A stretch of DNA of 64,000 nt from Rhodocytophaga aerolata (GCF_030503435.1 NZ_JAUKPO010000001.1:434001-498000), one strand, 5' to 3'; shown: positions 45,549 to 55,478, numbered from the stretch's first letter. Translations and numbers: made by a program. The notes: generated by a model not told the origin, from the sequence alone.

Positions 45549-46364
45549 CTAACCGAAAGCTGATTCTACACTGCCGCCATCTACCCGGTAATTACTGCCG
45601 TTAACGTAACTGGACAGCCCGGAGCATAAGAAGGCAATAACAGCCGCTACTTCTTCCACGTTTCCACGCCTGTGTACCTCAATGTGAGGACGTTTATTTT
45701 GCAGAAACCACTCCACTGCTTCTTCTACCGTTGTACCCCGTTGCTGGGCCAGTTCTTCCATCATGGCATCCGTCATGGGAGTGGCAATAAAGGCTGGCGA
45801 AACAGTATTAATGAGTACGCCCTCTTTGGCATAGGCTCTGGAAAGGCATTTAGCCAGATTGATAATGCCTGCCTTACAAGCATTATATGGGCTTTCTTCT
45901 TCATAGGGCTGGAAAGCATTTTCTGAAGCAATTAACACAATACGGCCCCACTTTTTTGCCTGCATCTGAGGAATAAATGCCCGGCATACCCGTACTGCCC
46001 CCATCAGATCTATATCAATGGTATCGTACCAGTCTTGGTCACTCAATGTAAGAAAGTTACCTGCTGCGCCTCTGGCACCCGCACAATTTACCAGAATATC
46101 AGCCCCACCGTATTTTTTCTTAACCTCGCCGGCTAGTTGCTGTACTTCCTGATTATTAGTGATATCTGCCCGGATAGCTACTATGCTGCTGTTTTGCCTG
46201 GTGTATTTTTGTAGTTCTTGAAGGGCTTTATCTAGCGGTTCTTGTGTTTTATCTGTTAAAATAATGGTAGCTCCTTCGCTGGCTAATACCTTGGCTGTTG
46301 CCAAGCCAATTCCTGAATCGCCACCGGTAATTACAGCCGTGCGGCCTTGAATAGATAAGTTCAT
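45549..46364 (-). CDS. SDR-family oxidoreductase (FabG-like)
   Basis: A 271-residue classical short-chain dehydrogenase/reductase. The nucleotide-binding motif is TGGDSGIG (residues ~14-21), the central motif is NCAGARG, the catalytic Ser is in VLIASENAF, and the catalytic Tyr/Lys is YNACKAG. The acidic Asp at the end of beta-2 (LTDKT) favours NAD over NADP. The substrate cannot be told from sequence; FabG-like enzymes act on many secondary alcohols or ketones. It is monocistronic on the minus strand, with a small possible ORF and the zinc-ribbon gene downstream. Confidence 0.85.
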   Translation of the reverse strand: MNLSIQGRTAVITGGDSGIGLATAKVLASEGATIILTDKTQEPLDKALQELQKYTRQNSSIVAIRADITNNQEVQQLAGEVKKKYGGADILVNCAGARGAAGNFLTLSDQDWYDTIDIDLMGAVRVCRAFIPQMQAKKWGRIVLIASENAFQPYEEESPYNACKAGIINLAKCLSRAYAKEGVLINTVSPAFIATPMTDAMMEELAQQRGTTVEEAVEWFLQNKRPHIEVHRRGNVEEVAAVIAFLCSGLSSYVNGSNYRVDGGSVESAFG

Positions 46365-46710
46365 TGTAAAATAAGTATAGCTGGTTCAAATGGTTTTACA
46401 TACAGATATGTATTTTTCTAAAGGCCTGTGTGTAAAAATCTACGTTACGGATATAACTGCCTTATTCCGCTTTTGTTTTCCGGTTGAAAAGATTACCTGG
46501 CGGGCAGAGTAGAGGAGCTAAGTATAGAGCAGCGCATGAGAAGAATGTACCTACGCTACTATTTGCTTCATATAAGCAAAGGAAGTAGCTCGTTGTGAAC
46601 GAAATTGCCGATACAGCACGGTCCGTATGCGAGGTACTCCCCGGATAGAAACAGTTGTTAGTATGATAGATCCTGCGAAACAATCAAAAGATGAATTGCT
46701 ATCTAATATC
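46365..46710. other. Intergenic region between SDR and response regulator
   Basis: 346 bp with no supported gene. A 73-codon minus-strand ORF at 46462-46683 has no domain or ribosome site and is judged chance. Confidence 0.35.
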
Positions 46711-47124
46711 TTATCTTTCTTTCTCTAAAATGGGTAATAGGTTATCTACCGTTAATGGCTTGGTAATAAAACCGGCTATACTGTATCTGCCTGCTCTGGA
46801 AATATCTTTGGAAGAAACCGAGGAAGTAAGAATGCAAATAGAAACTTTATTTAAAATGGACTCATAATTAGCTGTAAATTCATCTAAAAATTCAAAGCCG
46901 TTCATCACAGGCATATTTAAGTCAAGCAGAATTAAGGTAGTACCCTGCTCTGATTCATCTGCCTGGGTAGTACCCAAAGTAGCCTCTAAATAATCTAATG
47001 CCTGCTTGCCATTATACACCGTTTTTACCTTATCAGTAATGGCTAACTCTTGAAGGGTATCTTTTATTAAATAGCTACTTGCTTCATCATCATCTACAAT
47101 CAAAATTGTCGTTACATTTTTCAT
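46711..47124 (-). CDS. Single-domain response regulator (CheY/Rcp1-like)
   Basis: A 137-residue receiver domain with no output domain. ATG 47124 is chosen over GTG 47133. Acidic pocket residues lie in LIVDDDEASS, the phospho-Asp is in LLDLNMPVMNGFE, the Thr/Ser switch is in CILTSS, and the conserved Lys is in FITKPL. It is of the type that follows PAS or phytochrome-like kinases and acts by protein-protein contact. The divergent CheB-CheR-PAS gene and the PAS kinase downstream of that are likely partners. Confidence 0.88.
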   Translation of the reverse strand: MKNVTTILIVDDDEASSYLIKDTLQELAITDKVKTVYNGKQALDYLEATLGTTQADESEQGTTLILLDLNMPVMNGFEFLDEFTANYESILNKVSICILTSSVSSKDISRAGRYSIAGFITKPLTVDNLLPILEKER

Positions 47125-47688
47125 AGGAATCACCTAATTTATAAAATTGCTGTTTTACTTCCGGAAAAGAAGTGGCTTACAAATAAATACTAAAATACTA
47201 CGTGTTTCCTATGACCTCTTGCCGATGGCTTGTTTAATAAAGTGCCTTGGGAAGCTTAAAATACCCAAGCTATACAAAATACATTTGTCCTTTTCTCCCT
47301 ATGAAAGCTCATATCAGGTATAGCTAATATATAGATAGAGATATGAAAGAGGCACTTTCAAAATAAATACCTACGTACTTATACTGTTAAATGAAGCTAA
47401 AAATAGTATAAATAACAAACAATACCCTTTTATTTAAAACAAATTCCGTATAAACCACCATATACATTTCAAATTTTTGCTATCAACTTAGCTTAATGCA
47501 AACGAAAGAAGATAGAAACTTGGAGCATAATCAAATTCACAACTAGCAAAAGTAAATATACTTGCCTGTATCTAGTGAGTATATCTATATTTATCTTCAT
47601 TTTCACGCGTATGCACACATACGTATTTTCTTTTTTTAAGTACACCTAATCAGAACTGTATACCGATACTTTTCAAATTTGTTTACCC
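47125..47688. other. Divergent intergenic region between regulator and CheB-CheR gene
   Basis: 564 bp, AT-rich. It should hold promoters for both directions. I see no full TTG-N19-TAnnTTTG element, no operator repeat and no ORF. Confidence 0.35.
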
Positions 47689-50661
47689 ATGGTCAATGGC
47701 AAACCCCTAGACAACAACAAACTTACCAAAGAGGAATTCCTGGAGGAATGGCAGGTAGATGTACAGCAGCTAAAAAACAGAGCATTCCCTATTGTAGGTA
47801 TTGGTGGTTCAGCTGGCGCGTTGGATTCATTTAAAGAATTTTTCTCAACTATTCCTTCCGATACCGGCATGGCTTTCGTGCTGGTGCAACACCTGGACCC
47901 AACCATGAAGAGTATGTTGCCTGAACTTCTTCAACGGAATACTCCAATACCGGTAGTGGCGGTGGCAGATGGCCTGCAAGTAGAGCCAAACCATATCTAC
48001 GTAATTCCTGAAAATACAGAGATGGTGATTTTCAATGGCCGGCTACTGCTCTTTAAGCCTACCCGTCCGCGGGGCCTGCGAATGCCCATTGATACCTTTT
48101 TCCAGAGCCTGGCAGCGGATTGGGGTGAAAAAGCAGCAGGCATTATTTTCTCAGGCATGGGCTCTGATGGGGAACTAGGCGCCCGGTTTATTAAAAAGGG
48201 CTTAGGCCTGGTAATTGCCCAGGACCCCAAAACTGCCTCCTACGATAGTATGCCCCGTAGCGTAATAGATACTAACTCCGCTGACTATGTGCTTGCCCCT
48301 AAACAAATGGCAGAAAAATTACTGGAATTTATTAAAAAACCGTATCAACATATGCAGAAAAAGAATGCCTTCGACAATGCGAAGGTAGTCAATACATTAC
48401 AAAAAGTGCTTCAGCTCCTACGTAGCCATACCGGCCACGATTTTTCATTGTATAAACCCAATACCATATTCCGCCGCCTGGAGCGCCGCCTGCATACACA
48501 CCAGCTTACTAGCATGGAAGAATATGTGGAGTTTCTGCACAACAACCCTGGAGAAATAGACCTGCTTCTGCAAGATATGTTGATTGGGGTAACAAAATTC
48601 TTCCGCGATTATCCGGCATTTAAGCTGCTGGAAGACAAGATTCTGCCCAACCTGCTTAAAAACAAAAGTAAGGATAAGCCTCTGCGGATCTGGGTGGCCG
48701 GGTGCTCCACCGGAGAAGAAGCCTACTCACTGGCAATTATTATTAAAGAATTTGTGGAAAGAAGCAAGGCTAAGCAGTTTTTGAAAATACAATTCTATGC
48801 GACAGATTTAGCCCACGAAGCCATTGAAAAAGCCCGCAAAGGGGTCTATTATTCCAACATTGCAGCAGATATAAGCCCGGAACGTTTACATCGCTACTTT
48901 GTTAAGCAGGGAAATCTCTACCAGATTAACCAGGAAATCAGAGAAATGATCGTATTTGCCCAACATAACCTGGTAAGCGATCCTATTTTTACCAAGCTCG
49001 ATCTGCTCTGCTGCCGGAATGTATTTATTTACTTTAATCCTGAGTTACAGAAAAAACTCCTGCCCATCTTCCATTTTGCCCTTAATCCAGAGGGCGTGCT
49101 GTTTTTAGGTCCTTCCGAAAACATACAGGGCTCAGAGACTTTATTTGACTCGGTAGACCTGAAATGGAAACTATATAAGCGCCGGCTCAATACCTCAGCC
49201 TTGGCGGATATTACAGATTTTCCGGGGAAAAATTTTACGCATGTTACTCCGAAGGATGCCCCTGCAGAAAGAGAACTGCCCATAGCAGTAGGGGAATATG
49301 TGAAGAGAGTCTTGTTAAGAGAGCATACACCGGCGGCTGTGTTAATTAACGATAAAGGGGATATTATATATATTAACGGACGTATATCTCCCTATCTGGA
49401 ACTGATGCCCGGCGAGGTAGAAGTGAATATTTTTTCGATGGCTACGGAAAAACTAGCCTTCGATTTACGTAATGCGGTAAAGCAAGCCATTACCAAACAA
49501 GAAGTGGTCGTAAGCCAGACCAAGATCAAAGCCAATGGCAAAGGAGCGGTGCTTAAACTTACCGTTAAATACCTAAAGAATCCGGAAGAAATCAAAGGTT
49601 TGTTACTAGTCGTATTTGAAGAGTTGCCCTTGCCTGCAAAACGTCCGAAAACTACGTCCCTTTCTGCCCTTACCAAACAAGACTTAGAAGAGAAGGAAGA
49701 AGAAATTAAGCTTTTACGGGAACAACTGCAGCAGATCCGGGAAGAAAGGGATGTAACAGTAGAAGAAATTAAATCGGCCAATGAAGAGCTGCAATCTACC
49801 AACGAAGAATTACAGTCTACCAATGAGGAGGCTATTTCTGCCAGGGAAGAGCTTCAGTCTATGAATGAAGAGCTAATGACGGTAAATACCGAATTGCGGG
49901 AAAAAACCGATCAACTGACAGAAATTAACAACGATATAGTAAACCTGCTGAACAGCTCTCATATTGCCACTATTTTTGTAGATACCAGCCTGCATATCCG
50001 GCGTTTTACGCCAGCGGCTTCCCAGGTAATGAACCTGATTGCAACAGATATAGGCCGACCTCTAGTCCATATCCGCTCTACGCTTCAGTACAACACGCTG
50101 ATAAAAGATTTGCAAGAGGTAATTAACTGCTTAATACCCACAGAAAAGGAGATACAATCAGACGATGGCAAGTATTACTCGGTCCGTATTCTACCCTACC
50201 GGACCACCGACAATTACATTTATGGAGCCGTAATCAATTTTGTGGATATTACCTCCAGCAAAGTATCTCAGCAGAAGCAACAAGAAAGTTTACTGCTGAT
50301 GGAAAACATTGTTGACTCTATACGCGACCCCATGCTGGTACTCGACGGGCAAAAACGGGTAATTGCACTCAGCCGGGCTTTCCGCAAAATCTTCAGAGTA
50401 ACTGAGGAAAACACCAAAGGAAGAATACTTTTTGAGCTGGGCAACGGAGAATGGAACATTGATGGCCTGAAACAGTTATTAGATAAGGTAATAGAACAAG
50501 ACCAACAAGAAGACTTTAATGATTTTATTGTAGAGAAGCACTTTCCTAAAATAGGTTTTAAGCGGATGAAACTTCACGGCAGGCATATAGTAAACAGATT
50601 AGGCCACCAGCAGGACCATCTGCTCCTGCTCACCATTGAAGATATCACAAGCAAGCAATAA
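47689..50661 (+). CDS. CheB-CheR-PAS fusion protein
   Basis: A 990-residue cytoplasmic signalling protein. Residues ~25-215 are a CheB methylesterase with Ser in IGGSAG, His in LVQHLDP and Asp in FSGMGSDGE. Residues ~230-490 are a CheR methyltransferase with SAM site VAGCSTGEEAY and LCCRNVFIYF. A PAS-like segment at ~535-640 is followed by a long coiled coil with repeated NEELQSTNEEL-type blocks, and two further PAS domains to the C-terminus. No kinase domain is present. Such fusions are common in Bacteroidota without a full chemotaxis set and are thought to work in other signalling. The PAS kinase gene 148 bp downstream likely supplies the kinase half usually fused to these proteins. Confidence 0.9.
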   Translation: MVNGKPLDNNKLTKEEFLEEWQVDVQQLKNRAFPIVGIGGSAGALDSFKEFFSTIPSDTGMAFVLVQHLDPTMKSMLPELLQRNTPIPVVAVADGLQVEPNHIYVIPENTEMVIFNGRLLLFKPTRPRGLRMPIDTFFQSLAADWGEKAAGIIFSGMGSDGELGARFIKKGLGLVIAQDPKTASYDSMPRSVIDTNSADYVLAPKQMAEKLLEFIKKPYQHMQKKNAFDNAKVVNTLQKVLQLLRSHTGHDFSLYKPNTIFRRLERRLHTHQLTSMEEYVEFLHNNPGEIDLLLQDMLIGVTKFFRDYPAFKLLEDKILPNLLKNKSKDKPLRIWVAGCSTGEEAYSLAIIIKEFVERSKAKQFLKIQFYATDLAHEAIEKARKGVYYSNIAADISPERLHRYFVKQGNLYQINQEIREMIVFAQHNLVSDPIFTKLDLLCCRNVFIYFNPELQKKLLPIFHFALNPEGVLFLGPSENIQGSETLFDSVDLKWKLYKRRLNTSALADITDFPGKNFTHVTPKDAPAERELPIAVGEYVKRVLLREHTPAAVLINDKGDIIYINGRISPYLELMPGEVEVNIFSMATEKLAFDLRNAVKQAITKQEVVVSQTKIKANGKGAVLKLTVKYLKNPEEIKGLLLVVFEELPLPAKRPKTTSLSALTKQDLEEKEEEIKLLREQLQQIREERDVTVEEIKSANEELQSTNEELQSTNEEAISAREELQSMNEELMTVNTELREKTDQLTEINNDIVNLLNSSHIATIFVDTSLHIRRFTPAASQVMNLIATDIGRPLVHIRSTLQYNTLIKDLQEVINCLIPTEKEIQSDDGKYYSVRILPYRTTDNYIYGAVINFVDITSSKVSQQKQQESLLLMENIVDSIRDPMLVLDGQKRVIALSRAFRKIFRVTEENTKGRILFELGNGEWNIDGLKQLLDKVIEQDQQEDFNDFIVEKHFPKIGFKRMKLHGRHIVNRLGHQQDHLLLLTIEDITSKQ

Positions 50662-50809
50662 ACCTAGCCACCGTACGGAAACTGCCGGAAGACCAGAATA
50701 AAACAGGCAACCAAGCCTCTTCCTGGTACAGTAAAAACCGTATATATAAGAATAGAACCAGGTAATGTATGATACAGAGATGTTGAATAGTTAGCTGTTA
50801 GCAGACAAA

Positions 50810-52435
50810 ATGAAGAACAGAGAGGAAGAAAAAATAAACCGGATTGAGGCACTTCGTTCCAAGGCCGAAAAACTACTTGAACAGCAGCGGATGGATATTC
50901 CTTTACATACAGTAGATCCTGCCACGCTGCAAGAGCTTATGCAGGAATTGCATGTGCGCCAGGTAGAACTAGAGATGCAAAATGAAGAACTGTTAGAGTC
51001 CAGGGTAACCATTGAAAAATCGCTGAATGATTATGCAAGCCTATATCAGTTTGCACCGGTTGCCTATTTTACGCTGGATAAATATGGGGCAATCGTACAA
51101 GCTAATATAGCAGCCAGCCATTTAACTGGTTACCCAACCAAATCACTTGTCAAAAAGCCCCTGCGCAGCTTACTGCCCCCCTCGCAGGCCTCCGCTTTTT
51201 ATGAGTTTATCAATAAAATATTTACCAACGGTACTAAACAAGTAAGCCAGTTCCATATCCGCAACAAAACCGGAAACCTTCTTTCGGTTCATATGGAAGC
51301 GCAGAGCCTTCATGACAAAGGACACCCTCATCAGTGTTTGCTGGCTATGGTTGATCTAACTGCCCAGAAAGAAGCAGAAAATAAAGTACACCGCGAAAAA
51401 GCTTTCTCTGAAAGTTTGCTGGAAAACAGTATAGACGGCATTGTTGCCTTTGATACGGAGGGTAAGATTACCTCCTGGAACAAAACCATGGAAACCCTTA
51501 CCGGTAAACACAAGGCTGAGGTAACAGGCAGGCGGATAGTGGACTTATTTCCTAATTACCAGGTAAACGCAGAAGGACAAGCCATTCAAAAAGCCTTACA
51601 GGGCGAAACATCCATCTTGCATAATCACCCTTTCGGCATCCGGAACGGGTTTTATGAAATATCTACTGTTCCTTTATACGAACAGGAATTTTATACAACC
51701 AATCAGGTAATTACCGGGGGACTTTGCATAGTTCATGATGTAACCGACCGTATAAAAATAGAGCAAGAACGTATTTCATTAAAGCTAAAAAGCCAGCAAG
51801 AACTACTGAATGCCATCTTGCAGGCACAGGAAGAAGAAAGAAAACGCATAGCCGAAAGTTTGCACAATGGTATAGGCCAGATTCTCTATGCTGCCCAGCT
51901 AAGTTTGCAACAGATTAAACTCTCCGAAACGCCCCTATCCACGGAAGAATTAAGAAAAGCAAAAAAGCAAACAGAAGAACTACTAAAGGAAGCTATCCGG
52001 TCTTTGCGGCAGGCTTCTCATGAATTGGTGCCCGTTCTGCTGGAGCAGTTTGGCCTGGCCGAAGCAATTAATGATTTTTGTAGCCGTTTTTCCCATACAG
52101 GCATCAATATCACTTGCCATGGCTTTGAACAATCCCTTAACAAACCTCTGGAACTGGCTATTTACCGCATTGCTCAAGAGTTAATAAATAATATTGTCAG
52201 ACATTCCCAGGCCACCAGAGCACGGTTAGAAATGTTTATGGAAGGCGGACAGCTGGTACTGGAGGCGCAAGACAATGGAAAGGGCCTTGAGGAAGGTGCT
52301 TTGCAAAAAAAAGGCATCGGCCTAAAAACGATTCAGAACCGGGTAAAACTCCTGGGAGGAACCATGGATATTGACTCTACGCCTAACAAAGGAACGTTGC
52401 TTACAGTTACCTTGCCCATTAGCCATGCGACATAA
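50810..52435 (+). CDS. PAS-domain sensor histidine kinase (HisKA_3, NarX/DegS-type)
   Basis: A 541-residue soluble kinase with no membrane span. An N-terminal coiled coil leads to two PAS domains (~75-190 with PVAYFTLDKYGAIVQAN and ~200-325 with SIDGIVAFDTEGKITSWN). The phospho-acceptor is H352 in RIAESLHNGIGQ, of the HisKA_3 class that normally pairs with NarL/LuxR regulators; the ATPase follows (ELINNIVRHSQA, AQDNGKGLEE, IGLKTIQNRVKLLGG). No LuxR regulator lies near; the closest regulator is the single-domain protein at 46711. It is 148 bp downstream of the CheB-CheR-PAS gene on the same strand. Confidence 0.88.
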   Translation: MKNREEEKINRIEALRSKAEKLLEQQRMDIPLHTVDPATLQELMQELHVRQVELEMQNEELLESRVTIEKSLNDYASLYQFAPVAYFTLDKYGAIVQANIAASHLTGYPTKSLVKKPLRSLLPPSQASAFYEFINKIFTNGTKQVSQFHIRNKTGNLLSVHMEAQSLHDKGHPHQCLLAMVDLTAQKEAENKVHREKAFSESLLENSIDGIVAFDTEGKITSWNKTMETLTGKHKAEVTGRRIVDLFPNYQVNAEGQAIQKALQGETSILHNHPFGIRNGFYEISTVPLYEQEFYTTNQVITGGLCIVHDVTDRIKIEQERISLKLKSQQELLNAILQAQEEERKRIAESLHNGIGQILYAAQLSLQQIKLSETPLSTEELRKAKKQTEELLKEAIRSLRQASHELVPVLLEQFGLAEAINDFCSRFSHTGINITCHGFEQSLNKPLELAIYRIAQELINNIVRHSQATRARLEMFMEGGQLVLEAQDNGKGLEEGALQKKGIGLKTIQNRVKLLGGTMDIDSTPNKGTLLTVTLPISHAT

Positions 52436-52771
52436 ATCAGTTGAGCAAAAATATATACCCATAGCCATAAACAAAGAAAGGACACTGGATGCCCTTTTTT
52501 TGTGTTACCTTTTATTTTTTAACCAAAACGAACTATAAAGAGATTCGATTAGCAAACCTATACAGGCAACATTAGCAGATTGTTACCGCTGCATGAATAT
52601 ACGACTAACTTTTCAGGGATAAGCTTTACAAAAAAGTGAAGAAATTACTGTAAATTCTCCATCTACTTAGCAGGCTAGGAAATAATTAAGACAGTAGTTC
52701 TTTCCCTTTTTTCTGCCTGTAGAGGCTGTTCAGCGTATAACCCGCTAAACTATTCATACTTGCAAGCAGGC
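52436..52771. other. Convergent intergenic region
   Basis: 336 bp between the PAS kinase and the phosphodiesterase gene. A weak hairpin with a T-run lies at 52476-52501; no ORF is supported. Confidence 0.35.
52476..52501 (+). terminator. Weak terminator after the PAS kinase
   Basis: AAAGG and CCTTT bracket a short loop, and seven T follow. The stem is only about five pairs. Confidence 0.4.
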
Positions 52772-54028
52772 TTACTCTTGTTTTTGCTTAAGCAACAGCC
52801 ATACATTTTTACTACTGAACGGGGCTTCCAGCACAATTTTATAAAAAGAAGCAGGCAGCTTTTGTGTAGAAATAGTGGCATATTCCTTTTGCAGGGGTAC
52901 TTCAGCAAGCAGGTGATAGGTATCTTTCCCGCCCGTTTTGAATGCATTTGTCGTAGCAACCCATATTTTCACGTTTCCGGTTGGCTCCAGGGCCTTCCAG
53001 GCTATATCTAACTGGTTCTGAAAGTAATTTACTTTTACTTCTGCCAAAGAGACCTTACCTGCCAGCGGTACGCCATCCAGTTCGCGGCTTATTTCTACAG
53101 GTAAAGTCAGGTCAAGAAAGTGGGCTATGGTGGGCATAATATCAACAATAGCCGGGGTGTAGTAACCGGCATAATTATTTAGCTGGGAATGATTGGTTAC
53201 AAGCCAGGTGCTGCGTTGCCTTGCGCTTTGCCCGCCATGCGATTTACCGGTCTGCTCATCGCGGCCATGGTCAGTAGTGATAAAAATGAGCCACTCTTCA
53301 TTATGGTTCTTTTGGCGGTAACTAACGGCTTGGGCAATCTTTCCGATCTGGGCATCCATCTGTTGAACCGCCTTGTAAAACTTATCGCTGTCTCCGTACA
53401 TATGTCCCATATCGTCGGTATATTCCAGGTATACCCAGGAAAGATCCGGTGCCTGCTCGCGTATATGGCTGGCTGCTTCGGCTACTACCCGATTATCAAT
53501 CTTACTCATAAAATCCCGGCCTTTGTCATGAGGAAACTGAAGCGTATCCAGTTCGTAGTCATCGGCATGGTAATCGAAGCGAAGGTTGCCTGTTGCAGCT
53601 AAGCTCTCCCCTACTAGTTTAGTGCGGTTGTCAAGCCAGCTGGAGAAAATGGCAATTTTCTTCTCTGGATACTGGTTTTTAAACAAGCGGAAGATAGTAG
53701 GATAGTGATAGTTGGGTTCCTTAATATCATTATCCCAGACGTTGTGCTTGTTCGCCCAGGTGCCAGTGAGCAGGCTATTATAGCCCACGGCTGAGATGGT
53801 GGGACTTTGGGAATAGCCTCCTTTTTCTCCCCCTACGTAGGCCCGCATATAGCGGCCAGCTTTCGAAAGGCTGTCCAGCGACGGGGTGTGCACCTTTTCT
53901 ACCACATCTGCCGGGATGCCATCTACCAAGATAAATACGGCTTTTCGGGTTTTGCCCTGGCTCAGGCTTTCGGTGGTTGCATAGAAACAAAGCAGCAGCA
54001 GCCCGATCTGCACAACAGTATTTTTCAT
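52772..54028 (-). CDS. Exported alkaline-phosphatase-superfamily phosphodiesterase
   Basis: A 418-residue protein with a signal peptide (MKNTVVQIGLLLLCF to SLSQG; ATG 54028 chosen over TTG 54037). It fits the nucleotide pyrophosphatase/phosphodiesterase branch: metal Asp in FILVDGIPAD, the nucleophile Ser/Thr region SPTISAVGYNSLLTG, DDMGHMYG with Asp and His ligands, and the TTDHGR block near residues 250-255. The C-terminal ~100 residues form a separate beta domain. It may cleave phosphodiesters of nucleotides, lipids or sugars in the periplasm. It is a lone minus-strand gene facing the PAS kinase. Confidence 0.85.
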   Translation of the reverse strand: MKNTVVQIGLLLLCFYATTESLSQGKTRKAVFILVDGIPADVVEKVHTPSLDSLSKAGRYMRAYVGGEKGGYSQSPTISAVGYNSLLTGTWANKHNVWDNDIKEPNYHYPTIFRLFKNQYPEKKIAIFSSWLDNRTKLVGESLAATGNLRFDYHADDYELDTLQFPHDKGRDFMSKIDNRVVAEAASHIREQAPDLSWVYLEYTDDMGHMYGDSDKFYKAVQQMDAQIGKIAQAVSYRQKNHNEEWLIFITTDHGRDEQTGKSHGGQSARQRSTWLVTNHSQLNNYAGYYTPAIVDIMPTIAHFLDLTLPVEISRELDGVPLAGKVSLAEVKVNYFQNQLDIAWKALEPTGNVKIWVATTNAFKTGGKDTYHLLAEVPLQKEYATISTQKLPASFYKIVLEAPFSSKNVWLLLKQKQE

Positions 54029-54892
54029 AAAACGCAAGGTTTAGTAGAAGGTAAAGCCCGGAAATGCTATTTCTTTTGCAGGACAATTTGCAAATTTTCT
54101 CTGGTTTACCAAATATAAGCATATGTGCCTCACTTGCTGGTTGCCGCTTCTCTATTATATCCCTGTAAACAATATTCTACTAAGTATTTCTGCTAATACG
54201 TATTAACTGTTTCCTCTTTTAAAGGCTCCTCATAGGTTTCTTTCTCAAACTGATACAAGTAAGGTGCCCGGTGCGGACCTAAATTGCGTCTTTCTTCCAG
54301 TATTCAGAATCTGTTAGAATTCAAAACAAATGAATGGTTATAACAGAAGGCATCAGCGTTCTGGAATGATTGTTAGCAAGTTGACAGATACCTTAAACTG
54401 GTAAGTAAGCCTGAGGAATTTGTTTTGGCCTAAGAGAGCAGGCTTAGCTGGCAAAATAGACAGTTTATTCCTTACAAAGTATGAAAAGAAAGGTATAGGA
54501 GACAAAAAGGCTACCTTATTTTATTACGCGCAGGCATAAAAAAGCCTATTTTGTTGTAGTAAAAAGAAGAGTAAAATGTAAGATATTATTCGCTTATCTA
54601 CAGAAAACAATTTAACGATAATAGCTTGTCAAAAAAGGATGTATAGGTAAGACACGCATAAAAAGGCCATTTGCAGGCTTTTTGAGCCTATTAGTGGCAG
54701 AAACTATCCTTTATTAAATAGCAGACAGCTGTTTAATAAGCTATTTTTCAGTTGTTTATCTACCAATATTTACATTCAACAGATGTGTTTTTTCTGCCAA
54801 AGTTATAGTACTCAGGCTGTTTACCCTTTTGTTCGCTTAGTGTATCAAGCATCAGTTAACATAAACACTAATTAAGAAACAGGTAAAAAAAC
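54029..54892. other. Intergenic region with possible gene remnant
   Basis: 864 bp before the histone-like gene. On the minus strand 54193-54306 reads as a protein-like C-terminus (RRNLGPHRAPYLYQFEKE) with an in-frame TGA just upstream, so it may be the tail of a decayed gene. A stem-loop lies at 54660-54683. No intact gene is seen. Confidence 0.4.
54660..54683. other. Terminator-like hairpin
   Basis: AAAAAGGCC and GGCTTTTT pair with one bulged G and a 7-base loop. No gene ends close by, so its role is unclear. Confidence 0.35.
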
Positions 54893-55402
54893 ATGGCAAC
54901 TGCTAAGACAACAACAAGCAAAACAACAGCTCCGGCTAAAAAGGCTACGGCTCACAAAAGTGTATCAACTGTAAGCAAAACAACAGCTTCTGCGAAGACG
55001 CCAACACCAAAAAAGGCGGCTCCTAAAAAATCTACTACAGCCAAAGCAACTCCGGTAAAAGGAGTATCTGCGCCAAAAGTAGTTGCAGCGAAAAAAGCTA
55101 CTCCTGCAAAATCAGTTACCTCTGCAAAATCTACTACTCCTGCAAAGAAAACTACTGCTTCTGCCAAGCAAGTATCTTCCAAGCCAGTAATTACTGCTAA
55201 AGTAGCAACTACACCCAAAAGTGCTACAACAGTAAACAAAACAGTGAGTGCTGCAAAAAAAACTACGGTAAGTGCCGTAAAAAAATCAGCTGCACCTGTA
55301 AAGCAGACAGCAGTGGTTGCTAAGAAAGAAACAAAAACTAAAGTAGCTGCTCCAGCTAAAAAGTTGATCGCTAGCAGCGTGAAAACAAAAACTACCAAAT
55401 AA
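54893..55402 (+). CDS. Histone H1-like Lys/Ala/Thr-rich protein
   Basis: A 169-residue low-complexity protein built almost wholly from Lys, Ala, Thr, Ser, Pro and Val, with repeated PAKK/SAKK/TKTT-type units (TTAPAKKATAHK, AAPKKSTTAK). There are no acidic clusters; the net charge is strongly positive. It resembles the C-terminal tails of eukaryotic H1 and bacterial Hc1/AlgP-type proteins, so DNA or chromosome binding is likely. ATG 54893 follows an AGGTAAAAAAAC leader. It is a single gene closed by a strong terminator. The antisense strand is also open for 148 codons, an artefact of its repetitive codons. Confidence 0.85.
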   Translation: MATAKTTTSKTTAPAKKATAHKSVSTVSKTTASAKTPTPKKAAPKKSTTAKATPVKGVSAPKVVAAKKATPAKSVTSAKSTTPAKKTTASAKQVSSKPVITAKVATTPKSATTVNKTVSAAKKTTVSAVKKSAAPVKQTAVVAKKETKTKVAAPAKKLIASSVKTKTTK

Positions 55403-55447
55403 TAACGGTAGCATACTATTTGTATAGCCTATTTAGGCTATACTACA

Positions 55448-55478
55448 CCAAGTTTCCCTACCGGAAACTTGGTTTTTT
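55448..55478 (+). terminator. Rho-independent terminator after histone-like gene
   Basis: CCAAGTTTCC and GGAAACTTGG form a perfect 10-bp stem with a 5-base loop and six T follow. Confidence 0.9.

Noticed and set aside
46462-46683. 73-codon minus ORF between SDR and response regulator
   Set aside because: Composition is random-like, rich in Cys/Phe/Ser, with no family or start signal.
49392-49823. 143-codon antisense ORF in the CheB-CheR-PAS gene
   Set aside because: Ser-rich shadow of the Glu/Leu-rich coiled-coil codons on the real strand.
54952-55398. 148-codon antisense ORF with a hydrophobic product
   Set aside because: It is the mirror of Lys/Ala/Thr repeat codons of the histone-like gene, which rarely give stops on the other strand.
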